Assembly: GCA_911728435.2 (NCBI GenBank)
Contig: OU452205.1
Span: 4,206,760-4,270,759 of the forward strand
Source of the DNA: Apoderus coryli
Lineage: Eukaryota > Arthropoda > Insecta > Coleoptera > Attelabidae
Direction of reading: 5' to 3'
Length of the DNA: 64,000 bases
A program made the translations under genes and the position numbers. Below are positions 21,416 through 33,000 of this stretch, piece after piece. A model generated the notes under the pieces. That model had not been told where the DNA came from, did no database searches, and saw nothing but the letters and a program-made list of their open reading frames with translations. Each line of letters opens with the position of its first letter. Within the stretch, counting starts at the first letter, position 1.

Positions 21416-24400
21416 ATAAATTATTATTATTTTGACCCGTGGAATTTTTTCAATTACCGAAAATCGAGAGGAACCTAAATGATCGAGTTCTATATGAGTG
21501 CGTATGATATCTAATGAGGATTATTTTGAATGAGATAACATTAATGAAACTCTTTCCAAAAAACGAACATGCCTTATGTTATTCATTGAACACAACTTGT
21601 ACATCACCATAAAAAAACAAAAAAAAAAAACTGTGAGATCTATGACACCCATAAAATCATTTCCCACAAAATAACCAAAAAACGACCGAGATAACGGTCG
21701 GAATCATACTACAATATCACTGTGTCTAATAAATTTATTATTATATCAAAAACCATATAAAGACATTACGATTTCCAAATAATGGCAAAACTACGTGCTG
21801 TGCCTCAAATACCAAACAATGACAACTTAATTTTCGACATAATTCTTTCTCAACTAGTGCACATCGTTGGTCTCTTCCCAATATTTCTGGAAGATAAATG
21901 ATTCGCTAACAAGAGCACATTGTTCAAAAGTTATGAGAGCACATCCCGTTTATAAACCGTTAGGGGTCCTATTGCTTCCCTTTATTCATTACACAAATAA
22001 TAAATTGTATCTCTATTATTGGTAGGTACATGTCCTAATAAATATCCACAGTTAATCTTATTTAAATTAATTTTAGAAATAGAAAGCATTCATTTATATT
22101 GAGCGGAATTTTGTTTTTTAAACATTAATACATAATTAAAAATTGGTAATGTTCGAAAGCTGCTGCAACTTTTTTGGATCACCCTGTTTGACTGTAGTCA
22201 AATTTCCTTAAAAGATCTCTCTTTTATTTAAAAAATAATATCTCGAGCGGTACAATAGGACTATAATCAATTTAGTTATCGACAATTTTCCAAATAATGT
22301 TTTTGAAAATTCATCATTATAAAGAAATCATACTGATGACTTTACTCGTACTATTTTTAGTCAATCAGAACGTCGTATTTGAAAAGTTTTCTTGTATTTT
22401 TGTGAAATTCATATGAAATTTTGATAGCTCCTCGCCAAAACACAATACCTACACAAATAAGTACTTTGAATTATTGTAACAATTTTTGGTATAGTTTTTG
22501 ACCCGTCATTAAACTGCATGGTGCTAGTCGGTGCCAGGCCCAATCTACTCTTATATTCGTTCCGTATTATTATTTCGACTACCCACAGTTTTGTACTTCT
22601 TTATTACAAACTTCGATTCCTAGTGTGTTTTAATGTGCAATTTGTAACGAGGGGTTTGGGTAGGTAATTTATGACACTCATGTTTCCAGAAATCACTTAA
22701 ACATAAAACAAATTCGTCATTATTCATTATTCCCCTTCTGCAAACTTAGAAGTATGTTACAGTTCTTCAATCTCATACAGGAACTTCTTCGTTTAAAATA
22801 GGTCCAGCGTTTATTTTTTTTAAATAGAGTCACAGTTCGGGAGGCTTGGCCGGTTCTAAGATAAACTAAAGGTTATTTTGAGCGAGCCAAAATAACATTT
22901 TTTGTAACATTATTTTAGTTTTTTTGTAACTACTAAGTTTCAAAATTGTTACTCAAAAATCTCTATCTCTAAATGTTTGTTATGAAAACGCTAGGTACCT
23001 ACTTATTCCTTTATTTGCTTCTTAGTATCAAATCTACATCAAAGTATCAATCAAAAAAACAACCCCTTGACTATACCGCAAGTAACACATGTTAAAAATG
23101 TCAAGGACCTTATTATTATACGTAAATCTTTTTTTTATTTCAGATTGTACCACTTCTACGTTATTCTTTTGAATTAGAGAACTCTCTCAACATATTTAAA
23201 CTGCATTATGAACGGTGTATTATAAGGGGTCGTCAAGGGTAATCTGCTTAGTGGGTTTATACTATTATAAAGCACCACCAGCAGCATCCAAATTTGTAGC
23301 ATCTTTTTTTTTTGTTGTTGTTGTTGTTCTCTAACGCTATGACTATTTACGTTTATAAATTCATTAAAAACTTACAGATAGAAAACTTGTTTCTAAAAAT
23401 TTTATTATACAAAGTCAATAAAGACGGATTCAGATATAAGAAATTACATTATACATTATTTAATGCCTGATTCCTTATTGAACACCGAGGGTAGTTTGTC
23501 TGATGACCGTCGTCGTGAAGCCCTTCATTTGCTTCAAGAGAACTTTTAAAATACTTGCACGAGAGTTTGGGAAAAAAGATTTTAGACTTTTCTACGCTCT
23601 TTCTAGATTTTCATACTTTCTTAGAATCAAAAATCTAGTTGGTCGCCGTCAGCCGCAGCAATATTAGGAATAATGTTTCTAATATTCCTGTGACCAGATG
23701 TCAATTAGTTGTGATTTTTGTAAGATAAATAAATTTGTGATATTTATTAAACGCATCTCGTTTATTTTATTTCTTTTTTAATTTGAAAACTATTGGTTTT
23801 CTGGTAAAAGTTGGATATAAGAAGAAGTGATTCGCGTTATGTAAATATTTTTTTTCCTGAACTGTGATGTAAGTTTTTAAAGTTTTCTTAAAACAAATGA
23901 CATAATTTAATATTCCTTACACTTAGATCATCATTTTCATTTTGTTAAAAAAACTGAAGGCAATCAAACCGAAAACGTTTAAAAAATACCATAATAATAA
24001 ATGGGTTTATTTATTTTAATGTTTTTAACCGAATTCTACGCTAAATAATAAAACTAACAATTTTTTTTGCTCCCTATATATGAAGCAGAAATTTAAAGTA
24101 TAGGGTGGGCCATCGCAACCGTATGAAATTTCTTGTCAGATCTGAAAAGTTTTTTTTTATTATTTTTTGTTAAAATAAATAAATCTGCAAATAAATAGTT
24201 AACATTGTGTTATCAAAATAATAGATGTTCTCTAAAATTGCTACAAATTTACTATGCTTTCGAATATTCCACTATCACTTAATCTTCAAATTTCTTTAGT
24301 TGCACAAAAACTAAATTGTGAAAAACATGTCACTATAATAATAGGTAGGTACGTACACAAAGAAAATGATATGTTAAAAATAAACAAAAAAAAAACCATC

Positions 24401-24480
24401 AAGACATTAAAATCTAAATAAAAAAGAAAACAAGTACTGAATCTTCAGTACTCCTATGCATCAGCCTTACCCACTCTAAC
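21416..24480. other. Three kilobases without recognised gene
   Basis: AT-rich throughout. I saw only a CACCCTGTTT motif near 22180, a GTT microsatellite near 23313-23327 and a TAGGGTGGGCC motif near 24101. No conserved coding block, RNA gene or bounded element was identified. Confidence 0.5.
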
Positions 24481-24590
24481 CCTAAAGGATCTATCCTTTT
24501 TTATTTGTCGATTTAAAAAAAAAAGTCATTCTTTATAAAAACGTCTGCTTGTGTCGAAACTACAATTTCAAATGCCAAATTTATGATTAC

Positions 24591-24808
24591 TATACAGGGT
24601 ATATCAAAAATAACATTTTTTTAATGATTTTGATTTTTTTGTTTTTTGAATTTTATGAAAATATTTTCAAAGCCGTGATTTATTATACCAATTGTGCAAA
24701 AAACACTAATAAACTTTTTTAATTTCATAGCTACTATTAAAATAATAAAATTAAAAAAACAAGAAAATCAAAATCATTAAAAATATTATTTTTGATATAC
24801 CCTGTATA
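24591..24808. mobile_element. MITE with about 60-bp inverted ends
   Basis: Left end TATACAGGGTATATCAAAAA and right end its exact complement, TTTTTGATATACCCTGTATA, with the inverted similarity continuing for about 60 bp. The middle is non-coding. The same middle, inverted, fills 25566-25802. TA at both ends fits Tc1/mariner-type target use. Confidence 0.8.
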
Positions 24809-25565
24809 GTAATCGTAAATTTGGTATTTGAATTTGTAGTTTCGACACAAGCAGACGTTTTTATAAAGAATTACTTTTTCTTCTAAATCTACAAATAAAA
24901 AAGTTTTTCTTCTTCCAAACTCTATCCAATGTTTACGGGATTGAGTTTGGAAGAGCAAAAACTTTTTTATTTGTAGATTTAGAAGAAAAAGTAATTCTTT
25001 ATGAAAACGTCTGCTTGTGTCAATACTACAATTTCTAGTACGAAATTTACGATTACTATACAGGGTATATCAAAAATAACATTTTTTTTTTTTGGGTATA
25101 TTTCTTGGGTTTTTTGGTTCGAATTGACAACAATGGCGAAATAAAAAAATTTTATTTCATGTCAAAAAATTTTTCTCTCTTTACGATGTTTCGACAAAAT
25201 AGTTTTTGTCTTCTTCAGGTTTTTTTTTTTTTGTTTTTTGTTTCGAAGAAAAAGACCCACATTTGCTTCTAAACGTACTTTCGAAACAAAAATTACAAAT
25301 AAAAAAATGGAAATAATAATAAAAAAAAAATGGTATTTGAATTTGTAGTTTCGACACAAGCAGACGTTTTTATAAAGAATGACTTTTTCTGCTAAATCTA
25401 CAAATAAAAAAGTTTTTCTTCTTCCAAACTCTATCCAATGTGTCCACAGATAGAGTTTGAAAGAACAAAAACTTTTTTATTTGTAGATTTAGAAGAAAAA
25501 GTCATTCATATAAAAACGTCCGCTTGTGTCAAAACTAGAATTTCGAGTACGAAATTTGCGATTAC

Positions 25566-25802
25566 TATACAGGGTATATCAAAAATAACATTTTTAATGA
25601 TTTTGATTTCTTTGTTTTTTTTTTAATTTTATTATTTTAATAGTAGCTATGAAATTAACCACTTTGAGAAAAAAGTTTATTAGTGTTTTTTGCACAATTC
25701 GTGTAATAAATCACGGTTTTGAAGATATTTTCATAAAATTAAAAAAAAAAAAACAAAAAAATAAAAATCATTAAAAATGTTATTTTTGATATACCCTGTA
25801 TA
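25566..25802. mobile_element. Second copy of the same MITE, opposite orientation
   Basis: Identical ends to the copy at 24591; the internal segment (GTTTATTAGTGTTTTTTGCA and neighbours) is the reverse complement of that copy's middle. Both sit at equivalent positions in the alternating array. Confidence 0.8.
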
Positions 25803-25929
25803 GTAATCGTACATTTGGCATTTGAAATTGTAGTTTCGACACAAGCAGACGTTTTTATAAAGAATGTCTTTTTCTTCTAAATCGACAAATAAATAAGTTT
25901 TTCCTCTTCCAAACTCTATCCGTGGACAC

Positions 25930-26040
25930 ATTGTATATAAACGGATTCCCAACGCATCCAGCTTCTGACCAACAAAATTAATATCCACCGAATCGAAGAA
26001 CATGGTCGTGGCGACCACAAACTCATTCTGATCCAGCTTG
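25930..26040 (-). pseudogene. Reverse-transcriptase palm scrap
   Basis: The - strand reads VATTMFFDSVDINFVGQKLD then ALGIRLY. This fits the stretch after motif A of LINE reverse transcriptases (a FFD-SKAFD-SVD-helix-ALGIR pattern) with the SKAFD part deleted. It abuts the last unit of the alternating array. Confidence 0.5.
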
Positions 26041-26104
26041 TGGAAACAAAAAGATACTTACTGTGACGGGCATGTAGCTTATCAAACTCCTCTCGTACCT
26101 ATAA

Positions 26105-26345
26105 ATATCCACACCAATATAAATAATTTTAGTTGGTGGTAGTTCCCGTGACAACTATACACAACTAAAGCTAAGAATCAACTGTCTTGACCAGACCCTC
26201 CCACGATCCGTTCAATCTGCTCCCATTACCATTAGAGCAGCTAACGCTTTGGCTCAATTTCAAAAGAAGCTGAAGGAGTTCCTCATGCTCGGTTGCTTCT
26301 ATATGGCCAGAGTGAGTATGTGGAGCAATGTTCCGGATGACAAGA
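26105..26345 (+). pseudogene. Possible retrotransposon C-terminal fragment
   Basis: The + strand is open here and includes YTQLKLRINC, SVQSAPITIRAANALAQFQK and KLKEFLML. The last part resembles the terminal helix of LINE polyproteins. Weak; no other support. Confidence 0.3.
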
Positions 26346-26356
26346 TGATCACAATA

Positions 26357-27662
26357 GGGGAGACCGGGGTCAATTGAACCATTTTTTACAAATAATTTTT
26401 TTCTGGCTAGAAACTGAATGGAAATGATTCTAAATTTATATTCACATATAGCTGGGAGTTTGATATACTTAACCTAGCAGTTAAATTAGACTATTGATAA
26501 GCAGGAAAGGAATATGCAAAAGAAATAAGAGATGGTGCATAATGTTACAAACGACCCCGGTCAAGGGTCAATTGAAACAATGGTAATGGGGACAATATAT
26601 TGTTTATTTTCATTTATTAGTCAACAAAAAATATGCAAAACCAAGTAGGAACTATAACAAAATTGCCTCATAACTTCATAACAACAACAAAAATTTACAC
26701 AATATTCTGCTTATGAGGTATTCTGGTGTACCAGTTTGGACTTTCTTTTTTTCTTTCCTTTTGCTACCACCTTTCGTGGTGGACTTTATCCAAAAAACAT
26801 AACAGCTTCTGGTGAAAAAGTCTCATTTTGGGTGGTTGATTTGTCTAAAGTATTTTCGGAAATTTCAAAATTTTCTAGTCCCCGAGAAGTTGATGGAGTA
26901 GGGTTTTGAAATTCAATGGTTTCTGCACTGTTGTTACGCCAGTTTCATCAACATTGCGTTGCTCTGGATAAACTGGTTGCCTGTAGTGCTCGTATTGATA
27001 AGTCACGGTGTCTTGATATGAAACGAGAAAACCAGTCATACCATTTTCAATCCACGTCTATTTTTCTGTACCTCAACAAAGACACATGAGATATACGAAA
27101 TTGGTCAGCAGTTAGACGTAGATATAGCCCATTTTGAAGCTCTATGTATGCCGATTCATATAAAGATATGTCTCGACTTGATCTATCAGTTTTTAGGACT
27201 CTTTTATGGGGTATCTGAAATTAAATAAACTAAGTTATTTATTTTACAAAAAGGTGGGGTCAATTGAAGCGTTACAAACGTCCCCGTTACAACTGACCCC
27301 AAGCGACATTTTTAAGTAAATGATGTCATATTTACTACAAGCGAAATTAATTTGAAATACTGACCAAAATAAACCTAACTTAATGGCCTAACTAATATAA
27401 AGTTGACAACGAACTAAACACATACACAGACTCAATTACACATAAATAAGGAATATCGTAAATACTTACTTTGGACACGTGAAAACACAAAATCTCGCAC
27501 TAAGTTCATATGCTTGCTTTAACGGCCCGCGGAGTACTGCCGGAAGAAGCTCGGCGATATTTCTGTATGTTATGAGCACAGTTTGGTTATACAATCTTTA
27601 CCAGACAGAAGTTTTGATCACTGTTTCAACTGACCCGTGTTACAATTGACCCCGGTCTCCCC
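26357..27662 (-). mobile_element. Pogo-like element, internally deleted
   Basis: A 1306-bp element with inverted ends GGGGAGACCGGGGTCAATTG and complement CAATTGACCCCGGTCTCCCC, flanked by TA on both sides. The end sequence recurs inside near 26565 and 27255 (GGTCAATTGAA next to GGGG or CCCC), giving subterminal repeats. The coding remnant on the - strand is pogo-like. TA duplication and transposase agree with the pogo/Tigger branch of Tc1/mariner. Confidence 0.85.
26720..27220 (-). pseudogene. Pogo-like transposase remnant
   Basis: The - strand from 27220 shows PHKRVLKTDRSSRDISLYES and LTADQFRISHVSLLRYRKI, a Psq-type helix-turn-helix, then WYDWFSRFISRHRDLSIRAL and QATSLSRATQ, the CENP-B-type DNA-binding half. 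A shifted frame gives NVDETGVTTVQKP, the first catalytic Asp block of pogo/Tigger DDE domains. The rest of the catalytic domain is missing; the sequence jumps to a basic tail (PPRKVVAKGKKKK) and a stop near 26720. It is therefore an internal-deletion derivative that could only move with help from a complete relative. Confidence 0.8.
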
Positions 27663-29430
27663 TATTTTGTTTATTGATTATCTGTTACTTTATAGTTGTT
27701 GTGATTTTGCATATTTGTATTTGTAATTGTTTCTAATTCTACTTTAAAAACAGTAGTCAAATTTTCTCTCTTGAAGTTTACTTGATTAATATTTCTTGTC
27801 TCGTAAAAATAATCAGAGATAAACATATTACAACATAAATCTTCAAAATTCCTAATATACTTGACAGATAATCATATTTTCCACATATCGCCCTATTTTA
27901 TATGCTTCTAAACTTCTTTTATTCATGATTTTGTTCCAAACACAATACACTATTATATGCCCATGTTCTTCTTTTATGATAATCGGAGGGTATAGTCACC
28001 AATAAGTACATTAAATTGTATTCTGGTTGTGAATGAGATATTTTGGGGGCAGCATCAAAGGCATACCTGGAGTTGCCTTTATATTCAGTTGTCACTCACT
28101 GAATCATTGATGTGATGTACACATTAGCTATGAATGAAATGAACAACGTTGGTTTACATGTTTTGGGTAAAATAGGATGTAATCCTTATCATTATGTCGA
28201 AATAAACGGTGTTTTAGCAGGTAAATTCATTTGGATAGACTGGATAAAATGTCGTGAATGTCTAACAAATGTGTGTCCATAGCTGTATTAAATTATTGAC
28301 AAGTAATAATAATAATAATAAATCGACTTTATTAACAAAAATTTTGTTGAATATACATGTTATAGTGTTTCTAAAGTTAGTTTAAAATGATATAAAAAAA
28401 CACAACTCGATATCCCTTTGTAATGTCAATACCAACCGCAGCCGTCCATAGGCGTACCCTTTTAACTTTTCATAACATTACATGCCTTACGATATTTTAA
28501 AATCCTTTATGTATTAACAATTGTATGTCCATTTGTATAAAAGTATATTGTATGCCGCTCCAACACGGCAACATATAAACCTATACGCTGAAAAAGACTG
28601 TTTTTGTTTTTAGAAGTTTAGACATAGATGCACACGTATACCTAGTCCGTGTTAGAACAGCAAGGAACATACCTTTATAATAATTAATACTATTGTTAAT
28701 ACATTTTATGCATATAAGTATATAAATTTTATAATATGTGTATTCGTCACTTCATTATTTTTAGACCTTAACTCATGATAAATATTTAAAAAAAGACACT
28801 GGCTTTGCACATGTAAATCTTGATGCTTAAACTCCGAACGTGTTCCGCTCGTGTCGTATACCATGGCGTATACTGGCCGTGTCTGATACAGTGACTACAA
28901 AAAGTTTGTTATTTTAAAATGGAACATCCTTTAGTCCAGTAATCCCAAAGTGGTCCAGGTGGACCTCCAGAGGTCCACGGGAGACTCGACCGGGTCTACG
29001 TTGGGCGTGACAAAAAATGGGGATCCACAACCGTAAGGGGCGTTGCATGATCAAAATTCAAAGAAGTTGGATAGACTCACTTTTTCAATTGACCATTTGC
29101 ATTATCAATTGTATTTTTTTTTTGGGAACCTCAGCTTTAGTATGCGCGCACGATTACAATTTCAAGATAGTTCAAAAATTGTATGACATAGACAAAGGCG
29201 ATTAGAATTTTGTATATCAAATTCTGATTTTTTAACCTGATTTAAAAATTTTGCATTTTTAGGCAGCGAAAAATCTTAGAAAGGCTTTACCAATAACAAG
29301 ATCTGATCGAGAGTCGATAGGTATTTGGGAGGTATAATCAAGAACCAGGATACTTATAGGAAAATTATAGACTTGGAGCTCCTTCAAAATGAAAACAGGT
29401 AGAAATTGATATGCTCCCGTTAACTATATT
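27663..29430. other. Mostly unannotated stretch; one LINE 3' tail
   Basis: At 28304-28340 an (AAT)n run followed by AAATCGACTTTATTAAC looks like the 3' tail of a LINE inserted on the - strand. At 28936-29005 a GC-rich block (CAGTAATCCCAAAGTGG and an internal GGTCCAGGTGGACC hairpin) resembles one hAT-type end, but no partner was found. A 62-codon frame at 29017-29205 shows no domain. Confidence 0.4.
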
Positions 29431-29640
29431 TAGAAACTTAATCTGGCAGCAAGACGGAGCACCATCTCACAGTGTTCTAGCCGTTCGAGAATACCTCCAT
29501 GCCAATTACAACATGGTCGCCTAACAGCCCTGACTGAACCCCAATGGACACTTTTTATGGGGATATTTAATATCTAAAGTTTATATTATGGATTGCCCTC
29601 AAAATGTCCAGCAAATTTAAATATAGTTAGGGGCAGTTTC
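29430..29640 (+). pseudogene. Mariner-like transposase fragment
   Basis: The + strand reads LWQQDGAPSHSVLAVREYLH (second catalytic D block), then a damaged proline-rich stretch, then GHFLWGYLISKVYIMDCPQN. This is the segment spanning the second and third catalytic blocks of an insect Tc1/mariner-like transposase, with stops between them. The third D block is destroyed. Confidence 0.7.
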
Positions 29641-29689
29641 TTTAGTTGTTATTTACCTATTTTAGTTTTATTTTCAGTTAGTTGGTCAT

Positions 29690-29880
29690 CCTCATCTCGT
29701 CGACGCTGCTATTTATAAAACTTGACGACCCTCGTAAATGGTATACGGCCCGATCTTCGGTCGGTCGTTCGCGATATGTTCCCAGTTGCTCTTCACATCT
29801 AAGCCACACTTCCTCATGTTGGTCTTAAGAACATCCTTGTATCTCTTTTGCTGCCCTTTGTGGCGTGTACATATTAGAGT
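29690..29880 (-). pseudogene. LINE C-terminal fragment (KRYKDVLK type)
   Basis: The - strand reads CTRHKGQQKRYKDVLKTNMR then KCGLDVKSNWEHIANDRPK. This basic KRYKDVLK - W - IA-DR pattern is the end of a widespread endonuclease-reverse transcriptase family. Only this end remains; it is separate from the element that follows. Confidence 0.6.
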
Positions 29881-29889
29881 GTAGTTTAA

Positions 29890-30905
29890 CATATTTCAGA
29901 CATTCAAGCATATATATACAGGGCTGGGTCAAAACTCCAAGTACATGAAACGAATTCCTGCAGTGGGCCCGATATGATAAGCCAGCAACAACTCTCAAAG
30001 CTCGCCGTTGGAGCGCAAAAATACGAGATGAGACAGGTGCGTACCCCCAGGCAAGTACGACATAAGAGGCTCTGTATCAGAGCATGAAATGTCATCAACA
30101 AAACAGATCTTGACAATTTTGTGGACAAACCGCGCAATACGTATGTGTTTGACGATAACTTACCAGAAACATAGTCGATATGAGCATGCCATGTCAGTCT
30201 CTGGTCAAGATAAACACCCAAGAACCTCACCGAATGATTATCACTGAAATCGGAGCCAGTTCCTAACGAAAACACAATTCGTTCAGTTTTCGATTGATTC
30301 AGACTAAGACCATTCGCAGAAAACCAGTCTGAAGCCCTTTCCCGTGTCCCATCAAGAGCTTGGAGTAGGTGGTTTACATCCACATTCCTGATGGAAGTCA
30401 ACGCTGGGTTTACACACTGGTAAATCATTGACGAATATTATGAATAGAAGTGGTCCCAGCACAGATCCCTGTGGAACGCTGAACATATTACCTAACAAAG
30501 TTGATCCAGAAACGGTCCAGACAGATTATAATATTTTAATTTAGCTATAAGTATTTCTGGATCAAAGCAGTCGAAAGCTCTCGATAGGTCCAGCATTAGC
30601 CCCGCACAATTTTTGCCACTATTGAAAGCATCCGTAACCATTGAAATCAGTTTGTTTATCGCCACGGCTGTAGACAATCCATTTCTAAAACCGAACTGCT
30701 GCCCGTTTAACAAATTGTTGCGCTCAAAATGAGCGCAAGTTAAGGGCCTTCTCAAAAACTTTGCCCAACAGTGGCACAATAGAAATTGGGCGATAACTTC
30801 CCACATCATTAATATCACCCTTTTTGAAAATTGGTGTCACACAGGAGACTTTAAACGCTGTAGGAAAGACCCCTTCTTTAAGGCAGCAATTAAATAACCT
30901 TGTTA
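29890..30905 (-). pseudogene. Non-LTR reverse transcriptase remnant (LINE family C)
   Basis: The - strand shows a GSYRPISIVP-type block from about 30815 in a shifted frame, then NNLLNGQQFGFRNGLSTAVA and a motif A region LMLDLSRAFDCFDPEILIAK. After a gap, NVFSVPQGSVLGPLLF-type sequence (about 30480-30440) and a thumb with SVRFLGVYLDQRLTWHAHID follow. Motif C (YADD) is not visible: a deletion joins motif B to the thumb near 30425. Several frameshifts. Related by sequence to the + strand remnant at 33986-34850. Confidence 0.8.
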
Positions 30906-30924
30906 AAGGATATACTACTATAGT

Positions 30925-31140
30925 TCATCCTTAACAGAATGACCGTTCCCACAAACATCGAAAAGAAAATCGGTGCAATGACACAACCCTGCCAGTTTTT
31001 ATTGGAAAGGGTTCTCCCGGTCCGCTGCTGTTGACAACTGCTGCTTTCATATTATCGTGAAGTAGTCCATGTAAAATATCCGTGATCACCCTGTAGATAT
31101 CCGGAATAACACATCCTTCAGATTCTTACAGACGGATACA
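30925..31140 (-). pseudogene. Another reverse-transcriptase scrap
   Basis: In shifting frames the - strand resembles LHGLLHDNMKAAVVNSSGPG and EPFPIKTG, then a degraded QGCVIAP-FFSMFVGTVI run. That is the segment around motif B of a different LINE family, of the GVKQGCVLAP type. Short and broken. Confidence 0.5.
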
Positions 31141-31239
31141 AATAAATAAATAATAGACAGTATATTATAGTACGTAGGTATACAGGTATCATATATTATG
31201 CATAGATAACCAATTAGCACTTATATAAACTAACAGGCA

Positions 31240-31782
31240 CAACGAAGGTATTAAATCAATTGCATTCACCCTATTGGTAGATAAGTGGATAAAAAGCCAC
31301 GCCTCGCTGGGTATCTTGGTAACGTATTGTTACGGCAACGCCTTCCATTTATCAATGCTTCCTGATGCGGAAACTGGGGTGCAGAAACTGGTTGTGGAAA
31401 CGAACAAAGATGATATAGACGACGCGAAAGGCTACGAGCTGTGGATTTCGGATTGAATAGTGGCCGTAGTCGAGACGCAGGCCGTATTATAGTAGTGGTG
31501 GTAGTTGTGAAGAGAGAACGTGTCGAAACGGACGTTTTAGTTTTAGTTAGAATCGAAACAATAAGCTTTCGGTATTGCTTAAAGTTTGTTTGGATTTAGG
31601 AGTGCGTGATATCGTACCTAACAATAATATTTAGTATATACCTAGTGTTGCATAGCTTTGTGATAATTTGTTTGGTGAATTTTCTTCTTAACATTCAGTG
31701 AAATATAATTTTGTGTTTAGTTGTAAAAATATTTATCAACTTATTTGTTTTATTCTTCTCATTTGGGCCATCCATATATAAG
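31240..31782 (+). promoter_or_regulatory. Candidate promoter and 5' UTR exon of the SIX gene
   Basis: This is the only TE-free, moderately GC-rich stretch between the upstream repeats and coding exon 1. It has a TATA-like ATAAAAAG (31289-31296), a dyad-like GTTACGGCAAC (31329-31339) resembling an RFX-type site, and a possible splice donor AAG|GTAAAT after about 31782. A strong splice acceptor lies at 35532, so an upstream non-coding exon must exist somewhere; this is my best candidate. A 60-codon open frame (31274-31456) is probably fortuitous. Inference only; RNA evidence is needed. Confidence 0.3.
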
Positions 31783-32511
31783 GTAAATCATTTTAGTTTT
31801 AGTTGTGTCAACGGACTTTAGTAAAGCATGCCGCGAAAGACTGATTAGATTTTGATAAGTACACATAGTCCCTTAATGAGGGTTGTAAAAATGGTCAAAA
31901 TTATAAAAAAATCCTAGAGATATGGGCACATACAGGGTGAATTACGCTGATGGATCGGTTTATGGATCTTCACCAAAACAATGTTTCGTCATATATTTTC
32001 AATGATTAAGTCGATTTATCTCATTTTTTCATAAAAGTGTGTATTGGTGTCTGGCAACTAACTGACATATTCAGAATTGAAAAATCCAGGTCCGTCTTCG
32101 AGAAAATTTGAGAAACTACTTCATATCTCACACTTCACCCTGTATATGATTTTTCAAAAATCTAATGCAATTTTTTCAGAAGGCATAAATAGACAGTTAG
32201 ACCTGGGTATTTGAATTTTTTGTTACACTCACCTCACATTTCCAATTAAAGATTCATTTTAGAGCCAAATTGGCAATAATGAAGTATCTTACTGTACAAT
32301 AATGTTTAGTTATTAAAAAGAAATCTTCAAAATTGACAGAAACGACACACACTGTGCTCCAGTATGGTAAATACCATAATTTGAATTCATTTACAGGGCC
32401 GGATTTAAAAATCTGGTTCATCCCAATAATTCACCCTGTATGTAACTTTTTTCACCCGTAATAGACAGAAAACAGATAAAAAATGTTTTTAATAACCTAG
32501 TTTTCTTATTT

Positions 32512-33000
32512 GTTTGAGGAAAACTCATGCGTCTTATTATTTTAATCGGAATGAAATGAACAAGCCAGGGAAATGTTTATTCATAAATTAAGAAATAAAA
32601 TAAAAACAATAACCAAACAATAAAACAGTTTTAACAATGTGGAACAAAGTAAAAAGCAATTTAATAAACATTACGATTATAAAAGATGTTCAAAATGAAA
32701 TCCATCTGTCTTAATACACTTTTCCTGACGAATGTTTAAATGTGTAATGGACTTTCTGATTGTCAGTGGGTCATTTCTGGTAATATTGCAACAGTGAATA
32801 ATTCTGTTAATGAGCTGTTGTGTTTTATAATCGTAATGTTTATTAAATTGTTTTTTACTTTGTTCCACATTGTTAATTTTTGTTTTATTGTTTGGTTATT
32901 GTTTTTTATTTTATTTCTTAATTTATGAATAAACATTTCCCTGGCTTGTTCATTTCATTCCGATTAAAATAATTAGACTGATGAGTTTTCCTCAAACATT
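32512..33000. repeat. Palindrome with about 175-bp arms
   Basis: The left arm 32512-32686 contains TTTGAGGAAAACTCAT, GAAATGAACAAGCCAGGGAA and ACATTACGATTATAAAA. The right arm 32826-33000 is its reverse complement with few differences. The central 140 bp codes the transposase C-terminal scrap on the - strand, so this looks like a short transposon derivative with very long inverted ends. Confidence 0.8.
32690..32868 (-). pseudogene. Transposase C-terminus (HFEHLL type)
   Basis: Reads LINRIIHCCNITRNDPLTIR, then KSITHLNIRQEKCIKTDG and FHFEHLL-stop. This matches the C-terminal end of the Tc1/mariner-like transposase group seen also at 20230 and 60078. No catalytic part remains between the palindrome arms. 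Confidence 0.6.

Larger units (their letters stand above)
24500..25925. repeat. Alternating head-to-head inverted-repeat array
   Basis: A unit of about 120 bp (an AACTTTTTTATTTGTAG end, then GACGCAAGCA-like AAACGTCTGCTTGTGTC, then TTTACGATTACTATACAGGG) occurs six times with alternating strand: + at 24500-24600, - at 24800-24915, + at 24940-25075, - at 25330-25440, + at 25445-25580 and - at 25790-25925. Between converging TACAGGG ends lie MITEs (24591-24808 and 25566-25802) or a shortened one; between diverging ends lies a short CCAAACTCTATCC spacer. The result is a nested series of hairpins. Confidence 0.8.

Noticed and set aside
24500..25925. CRISPR-like array
   Set aside because: Repeats are 120 bp, alternate in strand and lack uniform short spacers; the DNA is eukaryotic.
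28936..29005. hAT-like end, CAGTAATCCCAAAGTGG
   Set aside because: Only one end seen, no 8-bp duplication or hAT transposase; could be coincidental.
31274..31456. 60-codon open frame in the candidate promoter island
   Set aside because: No domain, and the context fits a 5' UTR or promoter better than a coding exon.
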